A DNA stretch of 64,000 bases. Origin: Paracoccus sp. (in: a-proteobacteria) (lineage in GTDB: Bacteria; Pseudomonadota; Alphaproteobacteria; Rhodobacterales; Rhodobacteraceae). The stretch lies in assembly GCF_030538655.1 (NCBI RefSeq), contig NZ_JAUNTO010000003.1, positions 117,239 through 181,238 of the forward strand, written 5' to 3'. Positions 1 through 7,347 of the stretch are shown here, one piece after another; the first letter of the stretch is position 1; every line of letters starts with the position of its first letter. The position numbers and the translations under genes were made by a program. The notes beneath the pieces are model-generated. The model ran no database searches. It worked only from the letters and a program-made list of their open reading frames with translations, and had not been told where the DNA came from.

Positions 1-1194
1 CAAAAATTCGCTGTCGGTGATGCAGCGGATGCCGGTTGTCTGCCGCGTCGGGTCCAGTTCGCGCGCGGTGGCATTGGTGCGCGTATAAAGATCGTGGCAG
101 TCGGGGCTTTCGTTGATCCTGACGCCCCAGATGATGATCGAGGGATGGTTTCGGTCGCGGCGGATCATCGCGGCGGTATTAGCCACCGCCGCATCCTGCC
201 ACACCGCATCGCCGATATGCTGCCAGCCGGGAATCTCGTCGATCACCATCAGCCCGATTTCGTCGCAGCGGTCCAGAAACCACGGGCTGGGCGGGTAATG
301 CGAGGACCGGACCAGATTGCAGCCCAGATCAAAGCGCAAGATCTCGGCGTCGCGTTCCTGCGCATGGCGGCCAGCCGCGTAACCGGCATGGGGAAACGCC
401 TGATGCCGGTTCAGCCCGCGCAACTGCACCCGTTCGCCGTTCAGGAAAAACCCGTCCGCGCGCCACTCGGCACTGCGAAAGCCGAACCGTTGGGTAAGGC
501 GGTCGCCTTGGGGCAAGGACAGCTCCAGCGTATAGAGCGCCGGGCTTTCGGGCGACCATAGCTGGATGTCGCGCAGCCCGGTCATCGGCGCGCCATCACT
601 GCGGGCGATTTCCGTGCCGTCCGGGCCGCGCAAGATCGCCAGCAGCGGGCCGGGGGCGGACAGATCGGCGTCGAAGGCGACGGTCTTGTCATCGGCCAAC
701 ACATCAGGCGTCAGCACCCGGACGCCGCGGATATGCCGCATGGGCAGCACCCGCAGCCAGACATCGCGGTAAAGCCCGGCATAGGTCAGATAGTCGATCT
801 GCCCGCCAAAGGGCGGAATCGCGGGGTTTTCGGACCCGTCGATGCGCAGGGTAATCAGGTTGTCATCCGCCAGATGCGGGGTCAGATCGGCGGTGAAGGG
901 GGTGTAGCCGTCAGGATGGGCAGCCACCTGCACACCGTTGATCCAGACGCACGCATCAGCCATCGCCCCATCGAACAGCAGCTCGATCCGGCGCCCGTCC
1001 CAGTCACCACGTGGCAACCGCCGCTGATAGGTAAAGGCGCGCTGATAGCAGGTCTCGTCGAAATAGCTCTGCGGCAGATCAACGGCGTTATGGGGCAGGT
1101 TGACCGCCGCGCCCTGCATCGGTGCGGCGATCCATGCGGGGTCAAACCCTTCGGCAAAGATCCAGTTATCATTCAGTCGGATGATCTGACGCAT
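1..1194 (-). CDS. beta-galactosidase/glycoside hydrolase family 2 protein (partial, C-terminus outside window)
   Basis: About 398 residues of the N-terminal part of a GH2 enzyme are present; the rest lies beyond the left edge. It would hydrolyse terminal beta-galactosides (or a related beta-glycoside). The translation shows the jelly-roll sugar-binding domain (GDWDGRRIELLFDGAMADACVWING), the immunoglobulin-like domain, and the start of the TIM barrel with RGLNRHQAFPHAG and the GH2 acid/base motif WGVRINES near residue 360, whose Glu is the predicted proton donor. No signal peptide is visible, so it is probably cytoplasmic. The ATG lies 2 nt after the dgoD stop, so it is the last known gene of the leftward operon iclR-ATPase-dgoD-GH2. 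Substrate is inferred from the galactonate genes; beta-glucuronidase is the main alternative within GH2. Confidence 0.85.
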   Translation of the reverse strand, partial: MRQIIRLNDNWIFAEGFDPAWIAAPMQGAAVNLPHNAVDLPQSYFDETCYQRAFTYQRRLPRGDWDGRRIELLFDGAMADACVWINGVQVAAHPDGYTPFTADLTPHLADDNLITLRIDGSENPAIPPFGGQIDYLTYAGLYRDVWLRVLPMRHIRGVRVLTPDVLADDKTVAFDADLSAPGPLLAILRGPDGTEIARSDGAPMTGLRDIQLWSPESPALYTLELSLPQGDRLTQRFGFRSAEWRADGFFLNGERVQLRGLNRHQAFPHAGYAAGRHAQERDAEILRFDLGCNLVRSSHYPPSPWFLDRCDEIGLMVIDEIPGWQHIGDAVWQDAAVANTAAMIRRDRNHPSIIIWGVRINESPDCHDLYTRTNATARELDPTRQTTGIRCITDSEFL

Positions 1195-1196
1195 GA

Positions 1197-2345
1197 TTAC
1201 CACTCGGCAAAGCTGCCGTCGGCGTGACGCCAGACGGGGTTGCGCCAGCGGTGGCTCTCTGCCGCCGCTGCCCGGACTTTTTCTTCGTTCACGGTGATGC
1301 CAAGCCCCGGCCCCTGCGGGATGGCGACAAAGCCGTCCTGATAGTCGAACACACCGGGATCGGTCAGGTAATCCAGCAGATCAGACCCTTGATTATAGTG
1401 AATCCCCAGCGATTGTTCCTGAATAAAGGCGTTGTAACACACCGCATCCAATTGCAGGTTCGCCGCCAGCGCGATAGGGCCAAGCGGGCAGTGCAGCGCC
1501 AGCGCCACGTCGTGACATTCCGCCATGGCCGCAATGCGATAGGTTTCGGTGATACCGCCCGCATGGCTGGGGTCGGGCTGGATGATGTCCACATAACCGC
1601 CCGCCAGAATGTCGCGGAAATCCCAACGGGAAAACAGCCGCTCGCCCAAGGCGATCGGGGTGCTGCAATGGTTGGCGATCTCGCGCAGCGCCTCGGCATG
1701 TTCGGACAGCACGGGTTCCTCGATGAACATCAGGCGGAAGGGTTCCAACTCGCGCGCCAGCACCTTGGCCATCGGGCGGTGAACGCGGCCGTGAAAGTCG
1801 ATGCCGATGCCGAAATCCGGTCCCATCTCGTCGCGGATGGCCTGCACCCGCTCCAGCACCTGATCGACCTTGGCGTGGCTGTCGATGAACTGCATTTCCT
1901 CGGTGCCGTTCATTTTCACCGCCGTAAAGCCGCGGTCGGCACAATCCCGCGCCATGCGGGCGGTGTCGCCGGGACGGTCGCCGCCGATCCAGCTGTAAAC
2001 GCGGATACGGTCACGCTGCTGACCGCCCAGCAAGGAATGAACAGGCACGCCCAAAGCTTTGCCCTTGATGTCCCACAGCGCCTGGTCGATGCCCGCGATG
2101 GCCGACATGTGAATACCGCCGCCGCGATAGAAACCGGCGCGATACATGACCGTCCAGTGATCCTGTATCAGCCCCGGATCGCGCCCGATCAGATAGTCGG
2201 ACAATTCCTCGACCATGGCGGCGACGGTGGCAGCGCGGCCTTCCAGCACGGGTTCGCCCCAGCCACAGATGCCCTCATCCGTGCTGATTTTCACAAAACA
2301 CCAGCGCGGTGGCACGATAAAGGTTTCGATCGCGGTGATTTTCAT
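1197..2345 (-). CDS. dgoD: D-galactonate dehydratase
   Basis: 382 aa, the same length as Escherichia coli DgoD. An enolase-superfamily (mandelate racemase type) enzyme that dehydrates D-galactonate to 2-keto-3-deoxy-galactonate. The N-terminal capping domain (about 1-115) precedes the barrel. Metal-ligand and catalytic motifs are visible in order: GIDFHGRVHRP (about 183), FIEEPVLSEH (about 210), IALGERLFSRW (about 236) and LALHCPLGPIA (about 285) with the catalytic His. The stop lies 2 nt before the GH2 start and the gene starts 9 nt after the ABC ATPase gene, so the three are co-transcribed. Together with DgoK and DgoA on the divergent arm it gives the galactonate half of the De Ley-Doudoroff pathway. 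A related aldonate dehydratase is possible, but the context strongly favours galactonate. Confidence 0.93.
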   Translation of the reverse strand: MKITAIETFIVPPRWCFVKISTDEGICGWGEPVLEGRAATVAAMVEELSDYLIGRDPGLIQDHWTVMYRAGFYRGGGIHMSAIAGIDQALWDIKGKALGVPVHSLLGGQQRDRIRVYSWIGGDRPGDTARMARDCADRGFTAVKMNGTEEMQFIDSHAKVDQVLERVQAIRDEMGPDFGIGIDFHGRVHRPMAKVLARELEPFRLMFIEEPVLSEHAEALREIANHCSTPIALGERLFSRWDFRDILAGGYVDIIQPDPSHAGGITETYRIAAMAECHDVALALHCPLGPIALAANLQLDAVCYNAFIQEQSLGIHYNQGSDLLDYLTDPGVFDYQDGFVAIPQGPGLGITVNEEKVRAAAAESHRWRNPVWRHADGSFAEW

Positions 2346-2354
2346 GGGCCTCCC

Positions 2355-3401
2355 CTAGCGCAGCCGCTGGCCGCTGGCAGTGTCAAAGAAAAACGCATCG
2401 GCAGGATCAAACCGCAGCCCGACCTGCCCGCCCCCCGCCGGATCAAGCCGCCGGTCGGTTTCCACGATCAGCTTTTCCCCCGATGGCGCGGTCACATGGA
2501 CATAGCTGACGCCACCCAGATTTTCGGCCATCTCGACGCGGAACCCATCACCATCCGTCAACCGCAGCGCATTGGGGCGCAGGCCGATGTCAACCTCGCG
2601 CCCATCTGGCAGATGCGGGGCGGGGATGGCGCCAAAGGCCGCCGTCTGCACCTGTCCGCCCCGCGCCTGCCCCGCAACAAAATTCATCGCGGGCGAGCCG
2701 ATGAACCCCGCCACAAAGCGGTTGTCCGGGTCGTCATACAGATCCATCGGCGCGCCGACCTGTTCGATCCGCCCCGCGCGCAGCACCACGATCTTGTCGG
2801 CCATGGTCATCGCCTCGACCTGATCGTGGGTGACATAGATCATCGTCGCGGCGATTTCGCGGTGCAGGCGGGCGATCTCGGCCCGCATTTCAACGCGCAG
2901 TTCGGCATCCAGATTGGACAGCGGCTCATCAAACAAAAATACCTTTGGTCCGCGCACGATGGCCCGGCCAATGGCGACGCGCTGACGCTGCCCGCCGGAC
3001 AGGGCGGCGGGCTTGCGGTCCAAGAGAGGGTCCAGCTTCAGGATGCGCGCCGCCTCGGCCACCTTGGCGGCGATTTCGGCGCGGGGATGGCCGTTCATCT
3101 TCAGGCCAAAGCCCATGTTCTGGCGCACGGTCATATGCGGATACAGGGCATAGGTCTGAAACACCATCGCCACGCCCCGGTCGGCGGGATCGGCGTCGGT
3201 GACGTCCTCGCCGCCGATGCTGATCTGGCCGTCGGTGGTTTCCTCAAGCCCGGCGATCATCCGCAGCAAGGTGGATTTGCCACAGCCCGAAGGCCCGACA
3301 AAGACACAGAATTCGCCCTGCCCTATCACCAGATCGACGCCATGAATGACGCGGTGCTGACCAAAATCCTTGGTAATACGGGCTAGCTGGACACCGGACA
3401 T
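2355..3401 (-). CDS. sugar ABC transporter ATP-binding protein (MalK/UgpC family)
   Basis: 348 aa, MalK/UgpC-type ATPase that powers the CUT1 sugar importer encoded on the divergent arm. Walker A GPSGCGKST (about residue 38), Q-loop, signature LSGGQRQRVAIGRA (about 135), Walker B VFLFDEPLSNLDAELR, and switch His in VTHDQVEAM are all intact. A C-terminal OB-fold regulatory domain follows (about 235-348) with FIGSPAMNF. The start is the ATG at 3401 (MSGVQL); the longer reading frame would overlap the end of the iclR gene. It lies 7 nt downstream of the regulator gene and 9 nt upstream of dgoD. The binding protein and permeases at 4299-7347 have no ATPase gene of their own, so this is their partner. 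Confidence 0.93.
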   Translation of the reverse strand: MSGVQLARITKDFGQHRVIHGVDLVIGQGEFCVFVGPSGCGKSTLLRMIAGLEETTDGQISIGGEDVTDADPADRGVAMVFQTYALYPHMTVRQNMGFGLKMNGHPRAEIAAKVAEAARILKLDPLLDRKPAALSGGQRQRVAIGRAIVRGPKVFLFDEPLSNLDAELRVEMRAEIARLHREIAATMIYVTHDQVEAMTMADKIVVLRAGRIEQVGAPMDLYDDPDNRFVAGFIGSPAMNFVAGQARGGQVQTAAFGAIPAPHLPDGREVDIGLRPNALRLTDGDGFRVEMAENLGGVSYVHVTAPSGEKLIVETDRRLDPAGGGQVGLRFDPADAFFFDTASGQRLR

Positions 3402-3408
3402 GGGAACC

Positions 3409-4200
3409 TCATTGCCGTTCGGGGAAGCGCCACGCCTCGGCGGCACTGGCAATTTCGCGCGCGGCCACTGTCACCGGCCGCGCCAGCGCCAGCAGATCAG
3501 CGCGCGGCACTGTCGCAGTCGTCGTTGTCACCGACAACGCCCCCAGCATCCGCCCGCTGCCCGACAGGATCGGCGCGGCGATACAGGCGATGCCTGCCTC
3601 GTGCTCCTGGTCATCCAGCGCATAGCCGCGTTCGCGGATACGGGCCAGATCGGCGCGCAACGCGTCGGGCGTGGTCAGTGTATTCGGCGTATGGCGATGA
3701 AACGACTGGCGGCTGATCGCATCGGCCAGCCGGTCATCGGGCAGATACGCCAGCATCGCCTTGCCGACGCCGGTGCAATAGGCCGGGCCAACCTTGCCCG
3801 ACTGCGAAAACATCTCGACCGGCTGCGCGGCATTGCGTTTATCGACATACAGCACCGCGCCGTTATCCAGTTGCGCCAGATGCACCGTCTGGCCCAGTTC
3901 GGCAGCCAGACGGTCCAGCACATCGCGCGCGACCGACGCCAGACTGGATTGCGCCCAGGCCGCATGGGCCAGTCGCACCAGCCGGATACCGGGGGCATAG
4001 CTTTGCCGGTCTTCGTCAAACATCAGCATATCCTGCCGCACCAGCACTTGCAGGAAACGATACAGCGTCGCCTTGGGCAGTTCCGCCACAGGCAGCAGTT
4101 CGGCGAAACGCACGGGCCGGTCAAATGCCGCCACAAGGTCCAGCACGGCCAGCGTTCGCCCCACCGTCCCATCCGATTGCGCCCGCATGTTCACCGTCAC
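3409..4200 (-). CDS. IclR family transcriptional regulator of the galactoside regulon
   Basis: 263 aa. N-terminal winged helix-turn-helix (about 10-75: GRTLAVLDLVAAF, AELPKATLYRFLQVLVRQ) and C-terminal GAF-like effector-binding domain (about 85-255) with the typical GPAYCTGVGKAMLAYLP and ALSVTTTTATV segments. It is first in the leftward operon and faces the transporter operon across a 98-bp gap that contains two 17-bp palindromes, so it probably controls both arms and itself. Effector is not visible in the sequence; galactonate or its keto-deoxy product is a reasonable guess because IclR relatives such as KdgR sense these acids. Repressor action is inferred from the position of the operators close to the start codon of the binding-protein gene. 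Confidence 0.92.
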   Translation of the reverse strand: MTVNMRAQSDGTVGRTLAVLDLVAAFDRPVRFAELLPVAELPKATLYRFLQVLVRQDMLMFDEDRQSYAPGIRLVRLAHAAWAQSSLASVARDVLDRLAAELGQTVHLAQLDNGAVLYVDKRNAAQPVEMFSQSGKVGPAYCTGVGKAMLAYLPDDRLADAISRQSFHRHTPNTLTTPDALRADLARIRERGYALDDQEHEAGIACIAAPILSGSGRMLGALSVTTTTATVPRADLLALARPVTVAAREIASAAEAWRFPERQ

Positions 4201-4243
4201 CTGCCCCCCGTTTCTGTTGACAGGCTAGGCGATTCGGCGCACA

Positions 4244-4280
4244 GTTTCAATAATCAAAACAAAGTTTCATTAATTGGAAC
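4244..4280. promoter_or_regulatory. tandem IclR-type operator (two 17-bp imperfect palindromes)
   Basis: GTTTCAATAATCAAAAC at 4244-4260 and GTTTCATTAATTGGAAC at 4264-4280 are both imperfect inverted repeats sharing the arms GTTT/GTTY...RAAC. Their centres are 20 bp apart, about two helical turns, so two dimers could bind the same DNA face. They lie in the divergent gap between the iclR gene and the binding-protein gene, just before the GGGAGGAG ribosome-binding site of the latter (about 4286-4293). The AT-rich palindromes stand out from the GC-rich surroundings. Assignment to the neighbouring IclR protein is inference from position and form. Confidence 0.75.
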
Positions 4281-4298
4281 CAAACGGGAGGAGATACC

Positions 4299-5543
4299 AT
4301 GGCTCAACTGAAACACGGGCTGGTGGTGCTGGCGGCCTTGCTGGCCACTGCCGCGCCGGTGGCGGCGCAGCAGCGCACACTGGTCATCAATCACGACGCA
4401 TCCGACCCCGCCCCCAAGGCCGCCTTTGACGAGCTGATCGCAGCCTTCGAGGCGGAACACCCCGACATCAAGGTGCAGGTGAACCTGTTCGACCACGAGG
4501 GCTATAAAACCGCCATCCGCAACTTTCTGACGGCGGATGCACCGGATCTGGCCAACTGGTATGCGGGCAACCGCATGGCCCCCTTTGTCGAAGCCGGGCA
4601 GTTTCAGGACGTGTCAGACGTGTGGGAGGAACACGGCCTGAAAGACGCCCTGGCCCCCGCCCTGTCGTCCATGACCATCGACGACAAGCAATGGGGCATC
4701 CCCTATACCTATTATCAGTGGGGCATCTACTATAACGCCGATGTCTATGAACAGGTCGGCGTTGACCCGGATTCCATCGAAACATGGGACGATTTCATCG
4801 CCGCCTGCGAACAGTTCAAGGCCGCGAACATCGACTGCCTGACCACCGGCACCCGCGCTTTGTGGCCGGCGGCGGGGATCTTTGACTATCTGTCGCTGCG
4901 CACCAATGGCTATGACTGGCATATGCAGCTGACCAATGGCGAAATCCCGTGGACGGATGACGCCGTGCGCGCGGTCTTTGCCGAATGGGCCAAGGTCGTG
5001 CCCTATACCAGCGCCAATCACGCGGCGGTCGATTGGCAGGACGCGGTGTCAAACATCGTGCAGGGCCGGGCGGCGAATTTCGTCATGGGCAACTTTGCCG
5101 TGGCGGCGTTCAAGGATGGCGGGATGACGAATGACAATCTGGGCTTTATGCCCTTCCCGACGATCAACCCCGGCATTCCCCGCGCCGAAGAGGCGCCGAC
5201 CGACAGCATCCACATCCCTGCGGGCGCGAAGAACGTCGAGGATGCGAAACTGTTCCTGGCCTTCATGGCCCGGCCCGAAGTGCAGACCCAGATGAACAAG
5301 ACGCTGGGGCAATTGCCGATCAACGTCCATGCCGAGGTGGATGACGACCCCTTCCTGATCAAAGGGTTCGAGCTGTTGTCCACCGCCACCGGCGGCATCG
5401 CGCAATTCTTTGACCGCGACGCCCCCGCCGAGATGGCCAAAGCCGGGATGGAGGGCTTTCAGGAATTCATGGTCCGCCCCGAACGTCTGGACACCATCCT
5501 TGAACGGTTAGAGCGGATGCGCGCCCGCGTTTACGCCAACTGA
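4299..5543 (+). CDS. extracellular sugar-binding protein of CUT1 ABC importer
   Basis: 414 aa family 1 solute-binding protein. Signal peptide about 1-24 (basic MAQLKHG, hydrophobic core, AAPVAAQ cleavage region), then mature sequence starting QRTLVINHDASDP. Internal hallmarks include the two-lobe fold with FEAEHPDIKVQVNLFDHEGYKTAIRNFL and aromatic residues (PYTYYQWGIYYN) suited to sugar stacking. It captures an oligosaccharide or monosaccharide in the periplasm and delivers it to the two permeases downstream. Strong SD GGGAGGAG lies 5 nt before the ATG. The alpha- and beta-galactosidases in the same regulon suggest galactosides (melibiose/raffinose or lactose types) as ligand, but the ligand cannot be read directly. 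Confidence 0.92.
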   Translation: MAQLKHGLVVLAALLATAAPVAAQQRTLVINHDASDPAPKAAFDELIAAFEAEHPDIKVQVNLFDHEGYKTAIRNFLTADAPDLANWYAGNRMAPFVEAGQFQDVSDVWEEHGLKDALAPALSSMTIDDKQWGIPYTYYQWGIYYNADVYEQVGVDPDSIETWDDFIAACEQFKAANIDCLTTGTRALWPAAGIFDYLSLRTNGYDWHMQLTNGEIPWTDDAVRAVFAEWAKVVPYTSANHAAVDWQDAVSNIVQGRAANFVMGNFAVAAFKDGGMTNDNLGFMPFPTINPGIPRAEEAPTDSIHIPAGAKNVEDAKLFLAFMARPEVQTQMNKTLGQLPINVHAEVDDDPFLIKGFELLSTATGGIAQFFDRDAPAEMAKAGMEGFQEFMVRPERLDTILERLERMRARVYAN

Positions 5544-5551
5544 TCCACATC

Positions 5552-5574
5552 GGGCGGGCTTTGACGGCCCGCCC
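5552..5574 (+). terminator. intra-operon hairpin after the sugar-binding protein gene
   Basis: GGGCGGGC (5552-5559) pairs with GCCCGCCC (5567-5574) across a 7-nt loop, 9 nt after the stop codon. It is followed by CCTTTA rather than a full U-run, so it probably acts as a partial terminator or an mRNA 3'-end stabiliser, a common way to keep binding-protein levels above permease levels in ABC operons. Confidence 0.6.
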
Positions 5575-5591
5575 CCTTTATCGGATGCGCC

Positions 5592-6500
5592 ATGCCTGTC
5601 TTGCCTCACCGCGCCACGCCCCGCCGCCGCCGGATCAGCCGCAGCCTGACGCCTTGGCTGTTTCTGGCACCCGGCATGGCGATGTTTGCGGTCTATGTCG
5701 TGATCCCGATCTTTCAGTCGATCTGGATTTCCTTTCACGACTGGAACGGCCTTGGCGACATGCGCTGGATCGGGCTGGCGAATTATCAGGAACTGTGGTG
5801 GGACGAGGCGTTCTATACCAGCCTCAAGAACAACCTGCTGTGGCTGGTACTGTATATGCTGGCGGTGCCGGCCGGGCTGGCCATCGCGCTGTTCCTGAAC
5901 CAGACGGTGCGCGGGATGCGCATCTATAAGTCTCTGTTCTTCTTTCCCTTTGTCATCAGTCAGGTCGTGGTGGGCCTGATGTTCGCATGGTTCTATGCCC
6001 CCGGCTTTGGGCTGTTCTACAACCTGATCGAATGGTTCACCGGGCGCGGCATCGCCATTTTGGCGGATGAACGATATGTCACCTATGGCATCATCGCGGC
6101 GGGACTGTGGCCGCAGATCGCCTATTGCATGATCCTGTATCTGACCGGGCTGAATGCCGTCGCCACCGACCAGATCGAGGCCGCCCGCCTTGACGGAGCG
6201 CGCGGCTGGCGGCTGTTGTGGCATGTGGTGTTGCCGCAATTGCGTCCCGCGACCTTTATTGCCGTGGTGGTGACGGTAATCGGCGCGCTGCGGTCTTTTG
6301 ATCTTGTCTCGATCATGACCTCGGGCGGGCCGTTCGGGTCGTCGCGGGTGCTGTCTTATTACATGTATGAACAGGCGCTGTCGGAATATGGCTATCGCAT
6401 GGGTTACGGCGCGGCCATTGCCGTGGTGCTGTTCGGGATCATGATGATCTTTATCTCGGGCTTCATCTGGAAGATGTGGCGCGACGAAAGGGGGCTGTAA
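5592..6500 (+). CDS. sugar ABC transporter permease (MalF type)
   Basis: 302 aa inner-membrane permease with six predicted membrane segments, the first at about 20-42 (LFLAPGMAMFAVYVVIPIF). The cytoplasmic EAA loop that docks on the ATPase is at about 195-215 (IEAARLDGARGWRLLWHVVLPQLRP). The short periplasmic region after TM1 resembles CUT1 permeases of the UgpA/LacF group rather than long MalF proteins. The next permease starts 1 nt after its stop. Together with 6502-7347, 4299-5543 and the ATPase at 2355-3401 it makes a complete importer. Confidence 0.92.
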   Translation: MPVLPHRATPRRRRISRSLTPWLFLAPGMAMFAVYVVIPIFQSIWISFHDWNGLGDMRWIGLANYQELWWDEAFYTSLKNNLLWLVLYMLAVPAGLAIALFLNQTVRGMRIYKSLFFFPFVISQVVVGLMFAWFYAPGFGLFYNLIEWFTGRGIAILADERYVTYGIIAAGLWPQIAYCMILYLTGLNAVATDQIEAARLDGARGWRLLWHVVLPQLRPATFIAVVVTVIGALRSFDLVSIMTSGGPFGSSRVLSYYMYEQALSEYGYRMGYGAAIAVVLFGIMMIFISGFIWKMWRDERGL

Positions 6501-6501
6501 G

Positions 6502-7347
6502 ATGTTCCCGCGCCCCATCCAGACCATGACGCCCGCAGCGCAGCGGCTGTATAAGGTCGCGCTGCCGGTGATGCTGATCCTGTGGCTGCTGCCCTTGCTG
6601 GGGGTGGCGATGACATCGCTGCGCCCGTCCGGCGATCTGGCGGCAGGGAATTATTTCGGTATGCCCTCGCGGATTGCGTGGGAAAACTATGCCGATGTGT
6701 TCCGCAATTCGCCCTTTGCCAGCTATCTGCTGAACAGTTTCAAGGTCACCATCCCCACCGTGATCGGCGCGGTGGCGCTGTCCTGCATGACCGGCTTTGC
6801 GCTGGCGGTTTACAAATTCCGCCTGTCGATGCTGGTGTTCTTTATGTTCGTGGCGGGCAATTTCGTGCCGTTTCAGATCCTGATGGTGCCGGTGCGCGAC
6901 CTGACCGTGACCATGGGTCTGTATAACACCACCACCGGGCTGGCCTTGTTCCACATCGCCTTTCAGACCGGATTCTGCACCCTGTTCATGCGCAACTTCA
7001 TCAAGGCCCTGCCGCGCGAATTGATCGAGGCCGCGCGGGTCGAGGGTGTGCGCGAATGGCAGATCTTCCTGTTCATCGTGCTGCCCCTGGTGCGCCCGGC
7101 CATCGCGGCACTGGCGGTGTTGGTGTTCACCTTTATCTGGAACGATTATTTCTGGGCGATGGTGCTGACCCAAGGGGCGGGCACGCAACCGATCACGGCG
7201 GGGCTGAACAGCCTGAACGGGCAATGGATCGCGGCCTGGCATCTGGTATCCGCCGGCTCGATCCTGGCCGCGCTGCCGCCGGTGCTGATGTTCTTTCTGA
7301 TGCAGCGCCATTTCATCGCCGGTCTGACCTTTGGTGCGGTGAAATGA
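6502..7347 (+). CDS. sugar ABC transporter permease (MalG type)
   Basis: 281 aa inner-membrane permease with six predicted membrane helices and a CUT1 EAA loop at about 170-195 (ELIEAARVEGVREWQIFLFIVLPLVRPAIA). The tail LTFGAVK is typical of MalG/LacG-type proteins, where the C-terminus reaches into the ATPase. It starts 1 nt after the previous permease and its stop overlaps the alpha-galactosidase start as ATGA, so translation is likely coupled. Confidence 0.92.
   Translation: MFPRPIQTMTPAAQRLYKVALPVMLILWLLPLLGVAMTSLRPSGDLAAGNYFGMPSRIAWENYADVFRNSPFASYLLNSFKVTIPTVIGAVALSCMTGFALAVYKFRLSMLVFFMFVAGNFVPFQILMVPVRDLTVTMGLYNTTTGLALFHIAFQTGFCTLFMRNFIKALPRELIEAARVEGVREWQIFLFIVLPLVRPAIAALAVLVFTFIWNDYFWAMVLTQGAGTQPITAGLNSLNGQWIAAWHLVSAGSILAALPPVLMFFLMQRHFIAGLTFGAVK

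Noticed and set aside
1224-3386. A 720-codon open frame on the plus strand opposite dgoD and the ABC ATPase gene
   Set aside because: It is antisense to two clear family members, has no recognisable motifs, and is expected in GC-rich DNA.
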